From Treponema sp. (lineage in GTDB: Bacteria; Spirochaetota; Spirochaetia; Treponematales; Breznakiellaceae), in the NCBI GenBank assembly GCA_031284195.1, contig JAITAI010000200.1, positions 1 to 14,172 on the forward strand: a stretch of 14,172 nucleotides of DNA, read 5' to 3'. Shown here piece by piece: positions 13,513 through 14,172 of the stretch (positions are counted from its first letter, which is position 1; each line of letters opens with the position of its first letter). The notes under the pieces are model-generated. The model saw nothing but the letters and a program-made list of their open reading frames with translations. It searched no databases and was not told the DNA's origin. Both the position numbers and the translations under genes were made by a program.

Positions 13513-13568
13513 ATTTTCAAATTATTTGAAAAAACTCTTGACATATTTAATTGAATTATATTTCAAAT
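13495..13568. promoter_or_regulatory. Operator array with a perfect 19-base palindrome and the rightward promoter
   Basis: TTTTCAAAT (13514-13522) and ATTTGAAAA (13524-13532) form a perfect palindrome around one T. The same half-site recurs at 13495-13503, and a near copy (ATTTCAAAT) lies at 13560-13568. A TTGACA at 13538-13543 is the likely -35 of the rightward promoter; the best -10 (TATTTC, 13559) overlaps the last half-site. The layout matches a phage-type immunity switch controlled by the XRE repressor. Confidence 0.65.
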
Positions 13569-13598
13569 AGATTGAATAGGGAGGCTTACTTATGTAAA

Positions 13599-13790
13599 AT
13601 GACGGAAGAGGAAAAGAACCTTTTAGGGCTTTTCCGGGAAATGGAAAGTCGGACGGTCCGGGAGGACCTGCTGGCCCAGGCGGGGGCTATGGTCCGGGCG
13701 CAAAGGGCACTTAAAGCGGATTACGGCCTGGTGGGGCCGGATGCGCCCCTGTTTAACGGGACTGGGGCACCCCCCGGCCCGGCGGCGTAG
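13599..13790 (+). CDS. Small protein carrying the repressor's helical module
   Basis: The 63-residue protein reads MTEEEKNLLGLFREMESRTV and on to AGAMVRAQRALKADYG, with a Pro/Gly-rich tail. Its first 42 residues align with the repressor segment beginning DQERRLLAFFREL and ending DEKALRG: the LL..FRE core, the later hydrophobic positions and the final AL(K/R) agree. It has no DNA-binding domain. A stand-alone copy of a probable oligomerisation module, expressed divergently from the repressor, could bind the repressor and change its activity; this is inference. A strong AGGGAGG (13577-13583) is spaced for an ATG at 13592 that is followed at once by TAA; the usable ATG 13599 is seven bases further on. 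An in-frame TTG at 13551 lies upstream of the ribosome site and is unlikely. Confidence 0.65.
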   Translation: MTEEEKNLLGLFREMESRTVREDLLAQAGAMVRAQRALKADYGLVGPDAPLFNGTGAPPGPAA

Positions 13791-13800
13791 GGGAGGCGGT

Positions 13801-13977
13801 ATGGACAAAAACATACGAGAGGTTATCAGAGCCACCGATTGGCTTACTGAACAGATCGAAAAAATCCGGGAGCAAGCCAAAAACCGGGGCCTAATTCTTA
13901 AAGTCGGGAAAATAGAATTAGGTGTATACGGTGCGGAATTGACAGTATCAATAGACCAGAAGGGCAAGAATGTCTAA
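13801..13977 (+). CDS. Small unknown protein of the rightward early operon
   Basis: The 58-residue protein starts MDKNIREVIRATDWLTEQIE, a charged amphipathic helix, and ends with a predicted beta region (LILKVGKIELGVYGAELTVS). I do not recognise it. ATG 13801 has GGGGAGG about five bases upstream and lies ten bases after the preceding stop, so the two small genes form an operon under the divergent promoter. An upstream ATG at 13741 in the same frame overlaps the previous gene and gives an arginine-rich low-complexity extension, so I reject it. The TAA overlaps the stop of the opposing small ORF on the minus strand by two bases. Confidence 0.7.
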   Translation: MDKNIREVIRATDWLTEQIEKIREQAKNRGLILKVGKIELGVYGAELTVSIDQKGKNV

Positions 13978-14165
13978 ATATTCCAATCCGGCAGTTCCGC
14001 CCCTATTTCTTTCGCAATTTTACATATCCCTTCAACACTTGAAAAAGGCTGGTACTTTTCAGGGTCTTTCTCACCGGCGGCCTGTAAAAGTTGTATTTGA
14101 ACAGCCGCAAAATGACAGGCCTATTCAAAGTAACTATCCGATGGAATTTCTTTTTGATAACTCAT
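13974..14165 (-). pseudogene. Small leftward ORF with an in-frame TAG at codon 15
   Basis: From ATG 14165 the frame reads MSYQKEIPSDSYFE, then a TAG (14121-14123), then ACHFAAVQIQLLQAAGEKDP and on to KIAKEIGAELPDWNI with a final TAG at 13974-13976. The downstream part has strong protein character (helical repeats, charged C-terminus), and the frame ends exactly against the stop of the rightward operon. CAG in place of the TAG would restore a 63-residue protein with FEQACHF. The ribosome site would lie at or beyond the right edge of the window. The family is not recognised. It is either recently inactivated or read through. Confidence 0.5.
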
Positions 14166-14172
14166 TTTGTCC

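Noticed and set aside
13551..13598. TTG 13551 as the start of the small early protein
   Set aside because: It lies upstream of the AGGGAGG ribosome site and within the promoter region, so ATG 13599 is preferred.
911..14123. Genetic-code change with TAG read as an amino acid
   Set aside because: TAG ends several genes normally here (583, 11641, 13790), so it is not globally reassigned. Only local readthrough or mutation remains possible.
1..14172. tRNA genes, CRISPR arrays, insertion sequences
   Set aside because: I saw no cloverleaf-type T-loop motif, no regularly spaced direct repeats with spacers and no transposase or integrase reading frame.

Overview
The window looks like chromosomal DNA of a spirochaete, most likely a Treponema of the termite-gut type. 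This is an inference from family content (a DUF1566 protein, a lipoprotein with a relaxed lipobox, PilZ, GlnRS, a short J-domain protein), mid-range GC and typical AGGAGG ribosome binding sites. No rRNA, tRNA, CRISPR array, transposase or integrase gene was seen.

Positions 1-1200 are a decayed stretch. A partial leftward frame enters from the left edge. It is followed by a DUF1566-type gene broken by single-base shifts in G runs and a lipoprotein-like gene cut by an in-frame TAG. Positions 1200-3183 hold three rightward genes: a PilZ c-di-GMP receptor, an RlmM/FtsJ-type rRNA 2'-O-methyltransferase and a J-domain protein. Positions 3308-7038 are a tight leftward operon: an unknown protein, glnS, a voltage-gated-type K+ channel and a MerR regulator, the last three overlapping or nearly overlapping. 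Endonuclease III (nth) follows on the plus strand. It converges on a leftward pair, an EamA transporter and an SfsA-DUF123 fusion nuclease, joined stop-to-start.

Positions 10400-11140 carry no convincing gene. They hold a promoter-like sequence, a GC-rich structured element and AT-rich tandem CTATAG repeats, and probably mark the edge of a mobile region. From 11140 to the right end the window looks like the immunity and early region of a prophage or related element. A leftward XRE repressor, a second DNA-binding regulator, a frameshifted DUF4236 membrane protein and a small SWIM-finger protein face two small rightward genes across an operator-rich divergent promoter. A small leftward ORF with an internal TAG closes the window.

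The most unusual signal is in this regulatory region. The two adjacent leftward regulators share a module of about 38 residues. At DNA level the module contains a perfect inverted repeat whose arms differ between the two copies by fully compensatory changes. The repressor also shares a helical module with the small protein transcribed away from it. Four one-base shifts in G/C runs are confined to the accessory genes, while longer runs in the core genes are intact.
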